From positions 62,001 through 126,000 of the forward strand of contig NZ_JAMXLR010000036.1 in the NCBI RefSeq assembly GCF_024054565.1: DNA of 64,000 nt, in the 5' to 3' direction. A model generated the notes under the pieces. The model saw nothing but the letters and a program-made list of their open reading frames with translations. It searched no databases and was not told the origin of the DNA. Positions 36,628 to 46,010 of this stretch are shown one piece after another. Made by a program: the position numbers and the translations under genes. Numbering within the stretch: position 1 is the stretch's first letter; the number at the start of each line of letters is the position of its first letter. The DNA comes from Aeoliella straminimaris (GTDB taxonomy: Bacteria; Planctomycetota; Planctomycetia; Pirellulales; Lacipirellulaceae).

Positions 36628-37503
36628 TCAGTCCACCTGGAACAATCGCCTGGCATTGGCTGTCGTCGCTGCCGCTACTTCTTCCACCGGCAGACTTCGC
36701 ACTTGCGCCAGACACGCACAGGTGTGAATGACGTGCGCCGGCTCGTTGCGGCGGATTTTTCGCACCGGTTCGGGCGAGAGATAAGGTGCATCGGTCTCTA
36801 TCAACAGCCGATCCAGCGGCACCGTGGCAGAGACGGCTCGCAGTTCGTCCGACTTCTTGAAGGTCACCATGCCGGCGAAACTGATGTGCATGCCTAACTC
36901 CACGCATTCGGCAGCCATGTCTGCCTCGCCCGTAAAGGAGTGCATCACTCCCTTCAGCGGCCCGCGCTGCGCGGCTTCGCGGAGCATCTGCATGATGTCG
37001 TCCTCGCACTCCCGCATGTGAACGATGAACGGCAGGTTCGTTTCTTGCGAAAAGCGAATGTGCCGATCGAAATAGTCTTGCTGCAAGTCGAACGGGGCGA
37101 AGTCCCAATAGCGGTCCAAACCGGTTTCGCCCAGCGCCACCACGCCCGGTTGGCTGACGAGCCGCACGATGGTATCCCAATCGCTCGGGGCGGCCTCGTG
37201 CACGTAGTTGGGTTGGATGCCCACGGCAGCGTGGATGCCGTTGTATTGCCGGGCAAGCTTAACGCAGTTGGTGCTCGAGTTGGCGGTCACGCCCATGGCG
37301 ATGATGTCCGCCACTCCCGCCGCCTGGGCACGGGTAATCACTTCGTCGCGATCGGCGTCGAACTCTTCCTGATCGAGATGCGCGTGGGTATCGAAATACA
37401 AGGTCGAGCTAAATGGGGAAGGAAGGCGTAGGAGGGAATCACGCTTTGGCGCAGCATTCTTCGAGCGACTGCAGATGTCCGCGTGCCATCCCCTTCGCTT
37501 CAT
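36628..37503 (-). CDS. TatD-family metal-dependent hydrolase
   Basis: An amidohydrolase-fold nuclease-like enzyme. Metal ligands are visible: DTHAHLD at the beginning, LGETGLD, IVHMRE, MHSFTG and ETDAPYLSPEP, all in the family order. The family includes 3'-5' DNA and RNA exonucleases and D-aminoacyl-tRNA deacylase-like members. The frame as given starts at an ATG that overlaps the upstream gene by 65 bases; the domain begins about 36 codons later, so a TTG at 37401 could be the true start. Without that extension the protein is about 257 residues, the usual length. It is probably the last gene of the nuo transcript or of its downstream extension. Confidence 0.92.
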   Translation of the reverse strand: MKRRGWHADICSRSKNAAPKRDSLLRLPSPFSSTLYFDTHAHLDQEEFDADRDEVITRAQAAGVADIIAMGVTANSSTNCVKLARQYNGIHAAVGIQPNYVHEAAPSDWDTIVRLVSQPGVVALGETGLDRYWDFAPFDLQQDYFDRHIRFSQETNLPFIVHMRECEDDIMQMLREAAQRGPLKGVMHSFTGEADMAAECVELGMHISFAGMVTFKKSDELRAVSATVPLDRLLIETDAPYLSPEPVRKIRRNEPAHVIHTCACLAQVRSLPVEEVAAATTANARRLFQVD

Positions 37504-37864
37504 CTACCAGCGAGCGAATCGTCTGATGGCAGGCCAGCGACTCGGACAATTGCTCCAGGGCCTCGATGTCACGCTTCTGGTAGTCTATGGCCCGGTCGAG
37601 CAAGTAGTCGAGAGCAAGATCGTGCAAGCCGGTGAATTCCATCGGGAATTCGGCACTAGGCGGCACATGGCCGCGCCGCTCGAGTTGCCCGACAATTCGC
37701 TCGACGAGCAAATCCTGGTCGGCCACGATGTCGCTAAACGTGGCAAGAATCTCTTCGTCGTTTCCCTGACGGTAGGGTTGAGCGTGCCGCAGATACTGCA
37801 GAAATGACCGCTTGGTGAGGGCAAGCAGTTCGTGCAGAGCGGCGATGGCGTTGACTTGCGGCAT
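37439..37864 (-). CDS. Small all-helical protein, possibly ferritin-like
   Basis: A 141-residue protein predicted to be almost all helix. E and H residues spaced through helices (ALHELLALTKRSFLQYLRH, DQDLLVERIVGQLERRGH, DYLLDRAIDYQKRDIEALEQL) give a four-helix-bundle look, as in ferritin-like or bacterioferritin-like proteins, but a clear di-iron ExxH pair set is not evident. It starts 18 bases after nuoN and overlaps the 5' part of tatD, so it probably rides on the nuo transcript. The function is unknown; a stress or metal-storage role is only a guess. Confidence 0.7.
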   Translation of the reverse strand: MPQVNAIAALHELLALTKRSFLQYLRHAQPYRQGNDEEILATFSDIVADQDLLVERIVGQLERRGHVPPSAEFPMEFTGLHDLALDYLLDRAIDYQKRDIEALEQLSESLACHQTIRSLVDEAKGMARGHLQSLEECCAKA

Positions 37865-37882
37865 AGCGAGGGGTAGCAGTGT

Positions 37883-39556
37883 TTACGGCAGCAGGGTCGT
37901 GGCGGCCGCCTGGGCAAGTTCGGTAAGGCTGCCCGGAAACAGGAATATCAGCAGTAGCGGCAAAGTGACCAACAGGGCGTAGGCCGTTGGCCAGGCAGTA
38001 AGTTGTAGCGGGCCTCGCGTGGCCGGTTCGGGATTAAGGCACATCGTCCGCACCACTCGCCAGTAGTAAACCAAGGAGATGACAGTGTTGATGCCAGCGA
38101 TCATCAGCAGTGCGATCATCATCGGCGTGCCGGTTTGGGCCAGCACAGCAAACGCAGCAAACTTGCCCAGGAAGCCAGCCAGAGGCGGAATGCCGACCAG
38201 ACTGGCCAGAGTTACCACCATGGCAACGGTCAGCACGGGGGCGGCACGAACCAGCCCGGCGTAGTCGCTTATCTGTTCGCTGCCAATCGCCTGCTTGAGG
38301 AAGGCCACGATGGCAAATGCGCTCAGGTTCATAAACAGGTAAATGCCAATGTAGATCAACAGGCTCGCCACCGCTTGGACCGCTCCCCCGTCCGAGCGTC
38401 CCGTAAGCAGCGCCAACGCGGCCACCGGCATCATCATGTATCCGGCGTGCGCGATGGTGGAGTAGGCCAGCATCCGCTTGATGTTCGTCTGCCCGTAGGC
38501 AGCCAGGTTGCCAAACGTGCATGTGACGGCCGCCACCACGGCGATGAGTGTCGCCAGGTAGGTTCGCACCGGGCCCAAAGGTGGTGTCTTGGCCTCCATG
38601 GTCGCGATGGCCTGGGAGGACACGGCCACAATGGTCGGCGATTCGGCTGCTGCGACGACGTCCGGACCTGCTTCGGCGACTGGCGAGCACACGGCGAGCG
38701 TCACACGAACCAACAACGCCAAGGCGGCGGCCTTGGAGGCGACCGACAAGAAGGCGGCTACCTCGGCCGAAGCTCCTTCGAAGGCATCAGGGCACCAGAA
38801 GTGAAACGGCACCGCCGACAGCTTGAAGGCCAGGCCGACACCGATCATCAAGCCAGCCAGCACTAGCGCGGCGAGCATGCCGGGCTGTTCTCCCGCTGCC
38901 ATCAGGCCGGGCAAGTCGATCGCGACGAGTTGCTGGCCAATGGTTGGCAGATGGGCGGTGCCCAGTATGCCGGCCAGCAGGCTGATTCCGTAGAGCATGA
39001 TTCCTGCGGCGCCGGCTCCATAGATGGCGTATTTGAGCGCCGCCTCGCCGGCACGACGATTATTGCGAACCGCGCCGACCAAAACGTAGGACGGGACGCT
39101 GGCCATCTCGACGCCCAGCAGGACGGTCATCAAATGATTGGCCGTCGCCATGATGCACATGCCGAGCGTGGCACCCAGCAAGAGGACATATATGTCCTGC
39201 CCATCATACCGCCGAGCCAGGCCGGTGAGCTTGGTGAGTACCAGCAACAACACTGCGAACAACAGCAGCACGATTCGCAGGAACACGGTCAAGCCATCGT
39301 AAACCAGCATGCCAGTGAATAGCTCGGTGGGTTCCATCGAGGCCAGCGAGCCGAACCCTTCGGTCGGTGCGCTAGTTCCGAGGGCGACGATCGTTCCCGC
39401 TACCGCAATGTAAAACGGGTCGACCCAACGCAGGCCATCGAACAGCTTGACGACCAGCAGCAGCACGATTGTTACGCACAGCATTAACTCCGGCCAATAG
39501 AGCGGTAAGCTCACTGTCAGCGTATCGGAGACCAGGTTTTCAACGAGAAACTGCAC
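37883..39556 (-). CDS. nuoN: NADH-quinone oxidoreductase subunit N
   Basis: A 557-residue antiporter-like membrane subunit of respiratory complex I. About 14 hydrophobic helices are visible. Family hallmarks include the lysine-bearing FKLSAVPFHFWCPDAFEGAS segment and NIKRMLAYSTIAHAGYMMM, with the key lysines for proton transfer. It is about 70 residues longer than the E. coli protein; the extra length lies mainly in a loop near residues 300-325 rich in A, E and V. The start is GTG, 15 bases after nuoM. It is the last nuo gene of the operon. Confidence 0.95.
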   Translation of the reverse strand: MQFLVENLVSDTLTVSLPLYWPELMLCVTIVLLLVVKLFDGLRWVDPFYIAVAGTIVALGTSAPTEGFGSLASMEPTELFTGMLVYDGLTVFLRIVLLLFAVLLLVLTKLTGLARRYDGQDIYVLLLGATLGMCIMATANHLMTVLLGVEMASVPSYVLVGAVRNNRRAGEAALKYAIYGAGAAGIMLYGISLLAGILGTAHLPTIGQQLVAIDLPGLMAAGEQPGMLAALVLAGLMIGVGLAFKLSAVPFHFWCPDAFEGASAEVAAFLSVASKAAALALLVRVTLAVCSPVAEAGPDVVAAAESPTIVAVSSQAIATMEAKTPPLGPVRTYLATLIAVVAAVTCTFGNLAAYGQTNIKRMLAYSTIAHAGYMMMPVAALALLTGRSDGGAVQAVASLLIYIGIYLFMNLSAFAIVAFLKQAIGSEQISDYAGLVRAAPVLTVAMVVTLASLVGIPPLAGFLGKFAAFAVLAQTGTPMMIALLMIAGINTVISLVYYWRVVRTMCLNPEPATRGPLQLTAWPTAYALLVTLPLLLIFLFPGSLTELAQAAATTLLP

Positions 39557-39571
39557 GGGGCGATGTCAAAA

Positions 39572-41311
39572 TCAGAGTTTGGGAATGTCGGTTGTTTCAA
39601 CTTGTGGGCTCAAGGCCTGGGCTACTTTCGCTTCCGGCTGTTGCTCGCCGTCGAAATCGGAGGTCTTCGACGCCAGTCGGTCCGCGGTCAAGCTGACCGA
39701 GGGTTCCATGTAGTCGAGAATCGCCCGCGGGTAGACACCGAACAGGATGGCCAAAGCCAACAGCGGCGCGGCGATCCACATCTCGCGGGGCGTGATGGGC
39801 GTGAGGGCTTCCTCGTGTGGGCCCAGGTAGGTAGTACCCAGGTAGACTCGCTGCAGTGTCCACAGAATGTAGGCAGCCGTCAGGATCACCACTGCAGCGG
39901 CGACCACGGCCAGCGGGATGCAGTACTTCCAGGTGGAAAGGACAACGAAGAACTCGCCGATAAATCCGCACAGACCAGGCAACCCCAGTCCGGCGAAGAA
40001 GATGCCGACCGCCAGTCCACTGTAAACCGGCATGCGGGCGAAGATGCCACCGAATTGATCGATCTGGCGATGGTGCACGCGTTCGTAGAGCACGCCGACC
40101 ATAAAGAACATGCCAGCCGAGCTGATGCCGTGGGCGATCATCTGGAACATGGCACCGTTCATACCCATCTTCCAGTAGTCGGCGTTGTAGGTGGGGCTCA
40201 TGGCACTCCACACCCCCAGGCCCAGCACGACGTAACCCATGTGGCTCACGGAACTGTAAGCCACCAGCCGTTTGAAGTCGTTCTGCGCCAACGCGGCGAA
40301 CGCACCGTACACCATGCTCACCACACCCAAAGAGCAGACCAGCCATGCCAGGTCGTAGCCCGCTTCGGGGCAGATGGGATAGCAGATGCGAATGATGCCG
40401 TAGCCACCCATCTTCAAGAGCACCCCGGCCAGGATCATCGAGATAGGTGTCGGAGCCTCGACGTGCGCGTCGGGCAACCACGTGTGCAGTGGTACGCTCG
40501 GCACCTTGATGATGAAGCCGATGAACAGCAGCAGGAATGCCCAGCGTTCGTAGGTCCAACCCCAGAGCTCGGTCTTGAACTGCTCGGTCGACTGACCAAG
40601 CTGCTGCAGGGCCAGGATGTTGAACGTGTGCTGCGGCGTATCGGCGTCCAGAATCTGCTCGATTCGCTCTGCGGGAACCTTCAGCTCGGCCAACTTGTCG
40701 GCGCCGAGCGGTCGCAGATCGCTGGAGAAGTACAGCATCAGAATGGCAACCAGCATTAGCACACTGCCGAACAGCGTGAACAGAAAGAACTTGATCGCGG
40801 CGTACTCGCGGCGGGGACCGCCCCAGATGCCGATCAGGAAGTACATCGGCAGCAGCATGACTTCCCAGAACACGTAAAAAAGGAAGAAGTCGAGCGCCAA
40901 GAAGACACCGATCATGCCCGTCTCGAGCAATAGCAGGAGCACGCAATACGCTTTGACGTGTTTGTCGATTGGCCAGCTGGCACCCATGCCCAGCATGGTG
41001 ATGAACGTGGTCAGCACCACCAGCGGCAGGCTAATGCCGTCGATGCCCATCAGGTAGTCGATACGGAACGTGGGAATCCAGTCGACCGAGAACAAGTGCT
41101 GCATCTCGGCCTGGCCAGCTTTGAACTCGATGCCGGGCCAACCGAAGAGCATGCCGATCGATAGCACAAATGTCACAACGGTGACCGCCAGCGTGGCCTT
41201 CTTGATCAACTCGGCGTTGTCCTTTGGCGCAAAGCAGGCAATTGCCACTGCCGCCACGGCAGGCAGGAATGTGAGCAGACTGAGATAAACGGCAGGGCTA
41301 TCGAGGTTCAT
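39572..41311 (-). CDS. nuoM: NADH-quinone oxidoreductase subunit M
   Basis: A 579-residue antiporter-like subunit. The conserved VPLHTWLPDAHVEAPTPISMILAGVLLKMGGYG block and NDFKRLVAYSSVSHMGYV block carry the proton-path lysines. Compared with the usual 500 residues there is an insertion near residues 198-245 (PLGADKLAELKVPAERIEQIL and following), predicted to be soluble, and an acidic C-terminal tail of about 45 residues. The ATG lies 27 bases after nuoL. It sits in the inner membrane as part of the distal proton-pumping arm. Confidence 0.96.
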   Translation of the reverse strand: MNLDSPAVYLSLLTFLPAVAAVAIACFAPKDNAELIKKATLAVTVVTFVLSIGMLFGWPGIEFKAGQAEMQHLFSVDWIPTFRIDYLMGIDGISLPLVVLTTFITMLGMGASWPIDKHVKAYCVLLLLLETGMIGVFLALDFFLFYVFWEVMLLPMYFLIGIWGGPRREYAAIKFFLFTLFGSVLMLVAILMLYFSSDLRPLGADKLAELKVPAERIEQILDADTPQHTFNILALQQLGQSTEQFKTELWGWTYERWAFLLLFIGFIIKVPSVPLHTWLPDAHVEAPTPISMILAGVLLKMGGYGIIRICYPICPEAGYDLAWLVCSLGVVSMVYGAFAALAQNDFKRLVAYSSVSHMGYVVLGLGVWSAMSPTYNADYWKMGMNGAMFQMIAHGISSAGMFFMVGVLYERVHHRQIDQFGGIFARMPVYSGLAVGIFFAGLGLPGLCGFIGEFFVVLSTWKYCIPLAVVAAAVVILTAAYILWTLQRVYLGTTYLGPHEEALTPITPREMWIAAPLLALAILFGVYPRAILDYMEPSVSLTADRLASKTSDFDGEQQPEAKVAQALSPQVETTDIPKL

Positions 41312-41338
41312 TTCGATTTCGGTTTTCTTCGTGGCGGG

Positions 41339-43672
41339 CTATCCCGCCAGGGCGTATTTCCAACACAGGCTCACCGCGGCAAACAGGCCAAGCAGGCCCA
41401 CTACGATGAACACGACGTACTGCCTGAGGTTTCCCGTTTGCAGCCGATGCAGCGAATTGCCAAAGTCCCAGGTCAGCCGCGCAAGGCCGTTGATGGAGCC
41501 ATCCACAGCTTTGCGATCGACCACCAGATCGAGCGCTCGGGCCAGGAACGCGGTACCCCGCGCCAGCAAGTTGACGAACGGGTCGATCACGTAGCGATCG
41601 ATGCCGGCGAAGAACTTGCTCTTCCACAGGGCCGGTCGGACAAACATCCAGTCGTAAAGTTGATCAAACCACCACGCGTTCACAAACAGCCGGTGGATCG
41701 GGGAGAACGATTGTTGAATCTCTTCGGCTCGCAGCCACCGCCAGACGTAGATGATCGCCGCCAGCAGCAACCCTCCCATCGCCATCGCAAACGCCGACCA
41801 GCCGGCCGGAATGGCGATTTGTGGTTCGTGGCTCAAGTGTTCGTCGGGCACCGTGAGGTTCGGCAGCCAAGTGCCGGTAGTGGTTTCCAGCGTGCCGGCG
41901 GGGCGGGCTCGTTCCAGTAGACTGGTAACCGAAAGCTTCGATCCGGGCACGTGCCAACCCACTCCCACGGCAAACACCGCGAGCAAGACCAGCACGCCCA
42001 CCATCGAACGGGGTGACTCGTGGGCGTGATCGTAACGTTCGGTGTTGGCGGGCATACCTGTAAAGGTCATGAACCACAGCCGGAACATGTAACACGCGGT
42101 GATAAACGCCCCGCCCAGCGGTAGCCACATCAATAGCTGGTATCCGGACGACTCGTTGACACGGGCGAAGCTCCAGGCCTGCTCGATGATGGCATCCTTC
42201 GAAAAGTATCCCGACAGCCCGATGCCCAGTGCAGGTATTCCGGCACCAATAATCGCCAGGCAGCCAATCAGCATCGTGTAAGCGGTCCACGGCATCTTGT
42301 GGCGCAGCCCCCCCATCTGTCGCATGTCGTTCGTGTGGACAGCATGAATCACCGAGCCCGAGCAAAGGAACAGCAGACTCTTGAAGAATGCGTGCGTGAT
42401 CAGGTGGAATAGGCCGGCTGCCCAACCACCGAGCCCCAACGCCAGCATCATGTAGCCCAATTGGCTGATCGTGGAGTAGGCCAGCACTCGTTTAATGTCG
42501 TATGCCGTGATGGCGATCGTGGCGGCCAGCGTCAACGTGATGGCTCCAACGATGGCGATCACCAGCAGGGCCTCGGGCACGAAGATCGGATAGCATCTGC
42601 CAACCAGGTATACGCCCGCGGCAACCATGGTGGCCGAATGCACCAGCGCCGACACCGGCGTGGGACCTTCCATGGCGTCGGGCAACCACGTGTGCAGCGG
42701 GAACTGAGCACTCTTGCCCACACAGCCACAGAACAGGCCGACTCCGGCCACGAACAGCAGCAGGTAATTGGTGTCGGCGGATTCGCTGCCCATCGCTGCG
42801 GCGTCGAGTTCGTATTGGTGCGCCTCGCTGCGCAATTGCGAGAACATGCCGGGCGTGTTTGAGTCGCCAAAGTCCAACGTACCGAGGCACGACCATAGGG
42901 CCATCAAGCCGATCAGCATGCCGAAGTCGCCCACCCGGTTAACGATGAACGCTTTGTTGGCGGCGTAGCTGGCACTGGGGCGTTCGAAATAGAAGCCGAT
43001 CAAGAAGTAGGAACAGATGCCGACTAGTTCCCAGAACATGAACACCATGGCCAGATTGCCGGCCAGCAACAGCCCGAGCATGCTGAAGGAGAACAGCGAC
43101 AGGTACTGATAAAACCGATGGTACCTGCCGGGCCGATGGTAATAATTGCCGTCGGGGGTGGCGATCTCACGGTCGACCATGTCTTCCAGCTCTTCGTGCA
43201 TATATCCCATGGAGTAGATATGCACGCAGGTGCTGATCAGCGTGACCAACGCAAACATCGCGATCGTCAGGGCGTCGATGTAGTAGCCGATCGAGATGCG
43301 TAACTTGCCGAACTGGGCCAACGTATAGTAGATGCCCGAATAGGAGGTCGGCGGCGAGGCCATGTGCTCGCTGGCTGCCTGGTGAGCCGCGGCCGTTTCA
43401 TGGACCGTGGCCACTTCATGCGGGGCCGTTTGAGTGAGCCAGATAATCAGGGCGACGATGGCCAGCACGCAACTGGTACCGATGGCCCCAGTGGCCAACC
43501 AGCCAGCCGTGCGCTGGGCGCCGTAACTCGCTCGGCCGCCAGCCATCTGTGGCAGCGAATACCCCACCCACACTAGCGCGAACGCCGCCAGTGGCAGCAG
43601 CCAGGCGATGGCGAGGATCGTTGGTAGGGTGGTGGCAGGATTCATGGGGGTCGAGTGGCGGGCGGACTGCAT
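41339..43672 (-). CDS. nuoL: NADH-quinone oxidoreductase subunit L
   Basis: A 777-residue subunit, the largest of the antiporter-like trio, with the long amphipathic lateral helix near the C-terminus. Hallmarks are AQFPLHTWLPDAMEGPTPVSALVHSATMVAAGVYL and YDIKRVLAYSTISQLGYMMLALG. It is longer than E. coli NuoL (613) through an extended N-terminal loop (around residues 80-125) and soluble insertions near 560-650. The start may be the ATG at 43672 or the ATG nine codons in (43645). The gap to nuoK is 19 or 46 bases. Confidence 0.95.
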   Translation of the reverse strand: MQSARHSTPMNPATTLPTILAIAWLLPLAAFALVWVGYSLPQMAGGRASYGAQRTAGWLATGAIGTSCVLAIVALIIWLTQTAPHEVATVHETAAAHQAASEHMASPPTSYSGIYYTLAQFGKLRISIGYYIDALTIAMFALVTLISTCVHIYSMGYMHEELEDMVDREIATPDGNYYHRPGRYHRFYQYLSLFSFSMLGLLLAGNLAMVFMFWELVGICSYFLIGFYFERPSASYAANKAFIVNRVGDFGMLIGLMALWSCLGTLDFGDSNTPGMFSQLRSEAHQYELDAAAMGSESADTNYLLLFVAGVGLFCGCVGKSAQFPLHTWLPDAMEGPTPVSALVHSATMVAAGVYLVGRCYPIFVPEALLVIAIVGAITLTLAATIAITAYDIKRVLAYSTISQLGYMMLALGLGGWAAGLFHLITHAFFKSLLFLCSGSVIHAVHTNDMRQMGGLRHKMPWTAYTMLIGCLAIIGAGIPALGIGLSGYFSKDAIIEQAWSFARVNESSGYQLLMWLPLGGAFITACYMFRLWFMTFTGMPANTERYDHAHESPRSMVGVLVLLAVFAVGVGWHVPGSKLSVTSLLERARPAGTLETTTGTWLPNLTVPDEHLSHEPQIAIPAGWSAFAMAMGGLLLAAIIYVWRWLRAEEIQQSFSPIHRLFVNAWWFDQLYDWMFVRPALWKSKFFAGIDRYVIDPFVNLLARGTAFLARALDLVVDRKAVDGSINGLARLTWDFGNSLHRLQTGNLRQYVVFIVVGLLGLFAAVSLCWKYALAG

Positions 43673-43691
43673 CGAGTCTGGCCGCGAGAGG

Positions 43692-44045
43692 CTATCCTTT
43701 GAGCTGATTGGCGCGGTCGACGTCGATGGAACCGAAGTTGTTGTAGAAGTTCAGGGCAATGGCCAGCGCCACGGCGGCTTCGGCCGCCGCCAGCACGATG
43801 ACGAACATGGCCATCAACTGGCCGTCCAGCATCAGCGTCGCGCTTTCGCCTCGCAGGTAGGGGCTGCCGAGCGCCACTAGGTTGACGTTCGCCCCGTTGA
43901 GTACCAGTTCGATGCCCATCAGTATGCCCAGCGCGTTTCGCTTGGTGGCCATGCAGACGACACCGCACACAAACAGCACCGCCCCGACCACCATGTAGTG
44001 GGCGACGCCGATGGGTTCCGTCAGTAGGCTGGCGAGGATGGGCAT
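43692..44045 (-). CDS. nuoK: NADH-quinone oxidoreductase subunit K
   Basis: A 117-residue three-helix membrane subunit, of usual length. The helix-2 glutamate is in MGIELVLNGANVNLVAL, and the third helix contains AAAEAAVALAIALNFY with its conserved glutamate; both are central to the proton route. I start it at the ATG at 44045, 7 bases after nuoJ; the open frame extends to 44303, but the extra segment is only the shadow of nuoJ. The C-terminus ends DRANQLKG, a common NuoK ending. Confidence 0.95.
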   Translation of the reverse strand: MPILASLLTEPIGVAHYMVVGAVLFVCGVVCMATKRNALGILMGIELVLNGANVNLVALGSPYLRGESATLMLDGQLMAMFVIVLAAAEAAVALAIALNFYNNFGSIDVDRANQLKG

Positions 44046-44052
44046 GGATGGG

Positions 44053-44637
44053 TCAAGCGCTTTCTGTATGGTGGCGGCGTGCGCGGGCCAGGTAGGCCGC
44101 CCCCACGAGCACCACCAACAGATGGACGGAAACGATAACGAATGGAAACAGGTATCCCGACATGCCGCGACGGAGCGAAGGGTTCGGTTGTTCGAGTTGA
44201 TCCACGCGGTAGCCCTCGAGTGCCATGCCAATCGGCGTGGCGGTAAGGACCGGCGTGTCCTCACTGACACTGGGCTGATTGGTCGGTTGCCACATGGGGA
44301 CATTCATCGCCGTGAAGACCAGCACGAACAGCAAAGCGCCGCCGAGCATCAGGGCGGTGAGCAACTCGCCGCTGGAGGTCCGCATCGATACGAATTGCGA
44401 CTGGGCGGTCAGCATGACGCCAAACACCAACAGCACCAGCGTGCCGCCGACGTAGATCATCAGTTGCATCGCACCCACAAAATCGGCGCCGGCCAGGAAG
44501 AACAATCCAGCCGTCGCGGCGAGCGATAGCACCAGATAAAACGCCATGCGAACGATGTTGTTACTCAGCACCACGGCAATGGCAAACACCCCGGCAAAGC
44601 CACTGCACAGCAGGAATAGCAGGCTGCTCCAATTCAC
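44053..44637 (-). CDS. nuoJ: NADH-quinone oxidoreductase subunit J
   Basis: A 194-residue membrane subunit with five hydrophobic segments. Family segments include NNIVRMAFYLVLSLAATAGLFFLAGADFVGAMQLMIYVGGTLVLLVFGVML, whose YVGGTLVLLVFG part holds the pi-bulge region of helix 3. The GTG start overlaps the nuoH stop by four bases (GTGA), implying translational coupling. The soluble loop near residues 120-150 is a little longer than average. Confidence 0.94.
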   Translation of the reverse strand: MNWSSLLFLLCSGFAGVFAIAVVLSNNIVRMAFYLVLSLAATAGLFFLAGADFVGAMQLMIYVGGTLVLLVFGVMLTAQSQFVSMRTSSGELLTALMLGGALLFVLVFTAMNVPMWQPTNQPSVSEDTPVLTATPIGMALEGYRVDQLEQPNPSLRRGMSGYLFPFVIVSVHLLVVLVGAAYLARARRHHTESA

Positions 44638-45881
44638 AGTGCGTCCCCCTGTGCGATGGTGCCTTGCTCGATGGCTTGGACGTCGAGCGAGTGGTCAGGG
44701 AGTCGTTCCGTCAGGCGACGATTCACTTCGGGGGCTTGCAGCAGGCCCAGAAACACCCGGTCGGGCAGGGTGGTGTGCCAAAGTGCCGCGCCGACGAACA
44801 TCACGGCGGCCAGCGGTGTGCAGTATTTCAAGCAGGTGGTCATTACTTGGTCGATACGAAGTCGCGGAAGCGTCCAACGCACCCAGATCATCACGGTTAC
44901 CAGCAGGAATCCCTTGGCAATCACGTTGATCATGCCCAGGAAGTTGCCCAGGTATCCCAATACGGGACCGTTTTCCCAGGTCAGTCCCAGCAGGCCGGCA
45001 ATTGGGATGGGGCCATTCCAGCCACCGAGGAACAGAATCGCAGCCAGGATGCTTACCGCCAGCATGGAACCGTACTCGGCCATGAAGAAGAAGCTCCACC
45101 GCAGGCCGGAGTACTCGGTGTGGAACCCGGCCACCAGTTCGCTTTCGGCTTCAGCGAGGTCGAACGGTGCACGGTTCACGCTTGCCACACCGCAAGTGAA
45201 GTAGACCCAGAACACCAGAAACGTGAACGGGTCGTGAAACAGGTACCAGTTGGTGAACCAACCTTGCTGTTTGTCGCCTAGGAAAACCAGATCCATCGAG
45301 CCAGCGAGCATCACAGGCACCACTACGCACAGCCCCATCGGCACTTCGTAGCTGACCACCTGGGCCGCCTCGCGCATGGCACCGAACAGCGACCACTTGG
45401 AGGCTGACGCATAGCCCGCCAGGATGACGCCGAACACCTCGAGTCCCATCACCGCAAGTACAAAAAACACCGCGATATTCAAATGCTGGGCGACGAACGG
45501 AAAGTCGCGTCCTGCAAAGGGCAGGGCGATAAAGGCCGCCAGCGAGGCACAAAAACTTATGTACGGGGCCAGCCGAAACAGCATTTTGTCGGCGTCCCCC
45601 GGTACCAGGTCCTCTTTAGTCAGCAGCTTCATCCCGTCGGCCAACGTCTGCAGCCAACCAAACTTGCCGCCCACCCGAGTGGGCCCCAGGCGATCCTGAA
45701 TGCGGCCGGATACTTTTCGTTCGAGCCAGATGAAGATCAGGGCCGAAGTGGCCACCAGGCCCAGCAGCAGGGCCACGTAGATCAATGCAGCGAGCACGTA
45801 TCCCAGCAAGGAGTCGTCTGGGAGCGAACCTCCCACCCAGCTAGCGATCCAGTCGAGACATTGGTTGAGCAGCTTAGCCAC
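44634..45881 (-). CDS. nuoH: NADH-quinone oxidoreductase subunit H
   Basis: A 415-residue subunit forming the quinone-entry chamber between peripheral and membrane arms. Eight helices are visible. Hallmarks include ERKVSGRIQDRLGPTRVG near residue 54, NRAPFDLAEAESELVAGFHTEYSG near 235 and FLVTVMIWVRWTLPRLRIDQ near 335. It is about 90 residues longer than in E. coli, mainly by a C-terminal hydrophilic tail and a loop near 198-215. The GTG start has GGAAAG upstream. A 129-base gap separates it from nuoD. Confidence 0.96.
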   Translation of the reverse strand: MAKLLNQCLDWIASWVGGSLPDDSLLGYVLAALIYVALLLGLVATSALIFIWLERKVSGRIQDRLGPTRVGGKFGWLQTLADGMKLLTKEDLVPGDADKMLFRLAPYISFCASLAAFIALPFAGRDFPFVAQHLNIAVFFVLAVMGLEVFGVILAGYASASKWSLFGAMREAAQVVSYEVPMGLCVVVPVMLAGSMDLVFLGDKQQGWFTNWYLFHDPFTFLVFWVYFTCGVASVNRAPFDLAEAESELVAGFHTEYSGLRWSFFFMAEYGSMLAVSILAAILFLGGWNGPIPIAGLLGLTWENGPVLGYLGNFLGMINVIAKGFLLVTVMIWVRWTLPRLRIDQVMTTCLKYCTPLAAVMFVGAALWHTTLPDRVFLGLLQAPEVNRRLTERLPDHSLDVQAIEQGTIAQGDAL

Positions 45882-46010
45882 GTTGCTTTCCGTGCACCGA
45901 AGTGGAGAAGGTCACCTCTGGCGGCCTTGTGTTTGTCGTGAATATCGCACACACCCCGAACAGTGTCGAGGGATTGCCTGCCGACGTGTGCGGTTCCGGT
46001 AAAGCGGACA

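Noticed and set aside
39563..40946. Long frames antisense to and out of frame with nuoM
   Set aside because: nuoM is certain by motif; these frames are H-, Q- and R-rich shadows.
44046..44303. N-terminal extension of the nuoK frame
   Set aside because: It only overlaps nuoJ in another frame; the 117-residue form has the family length.
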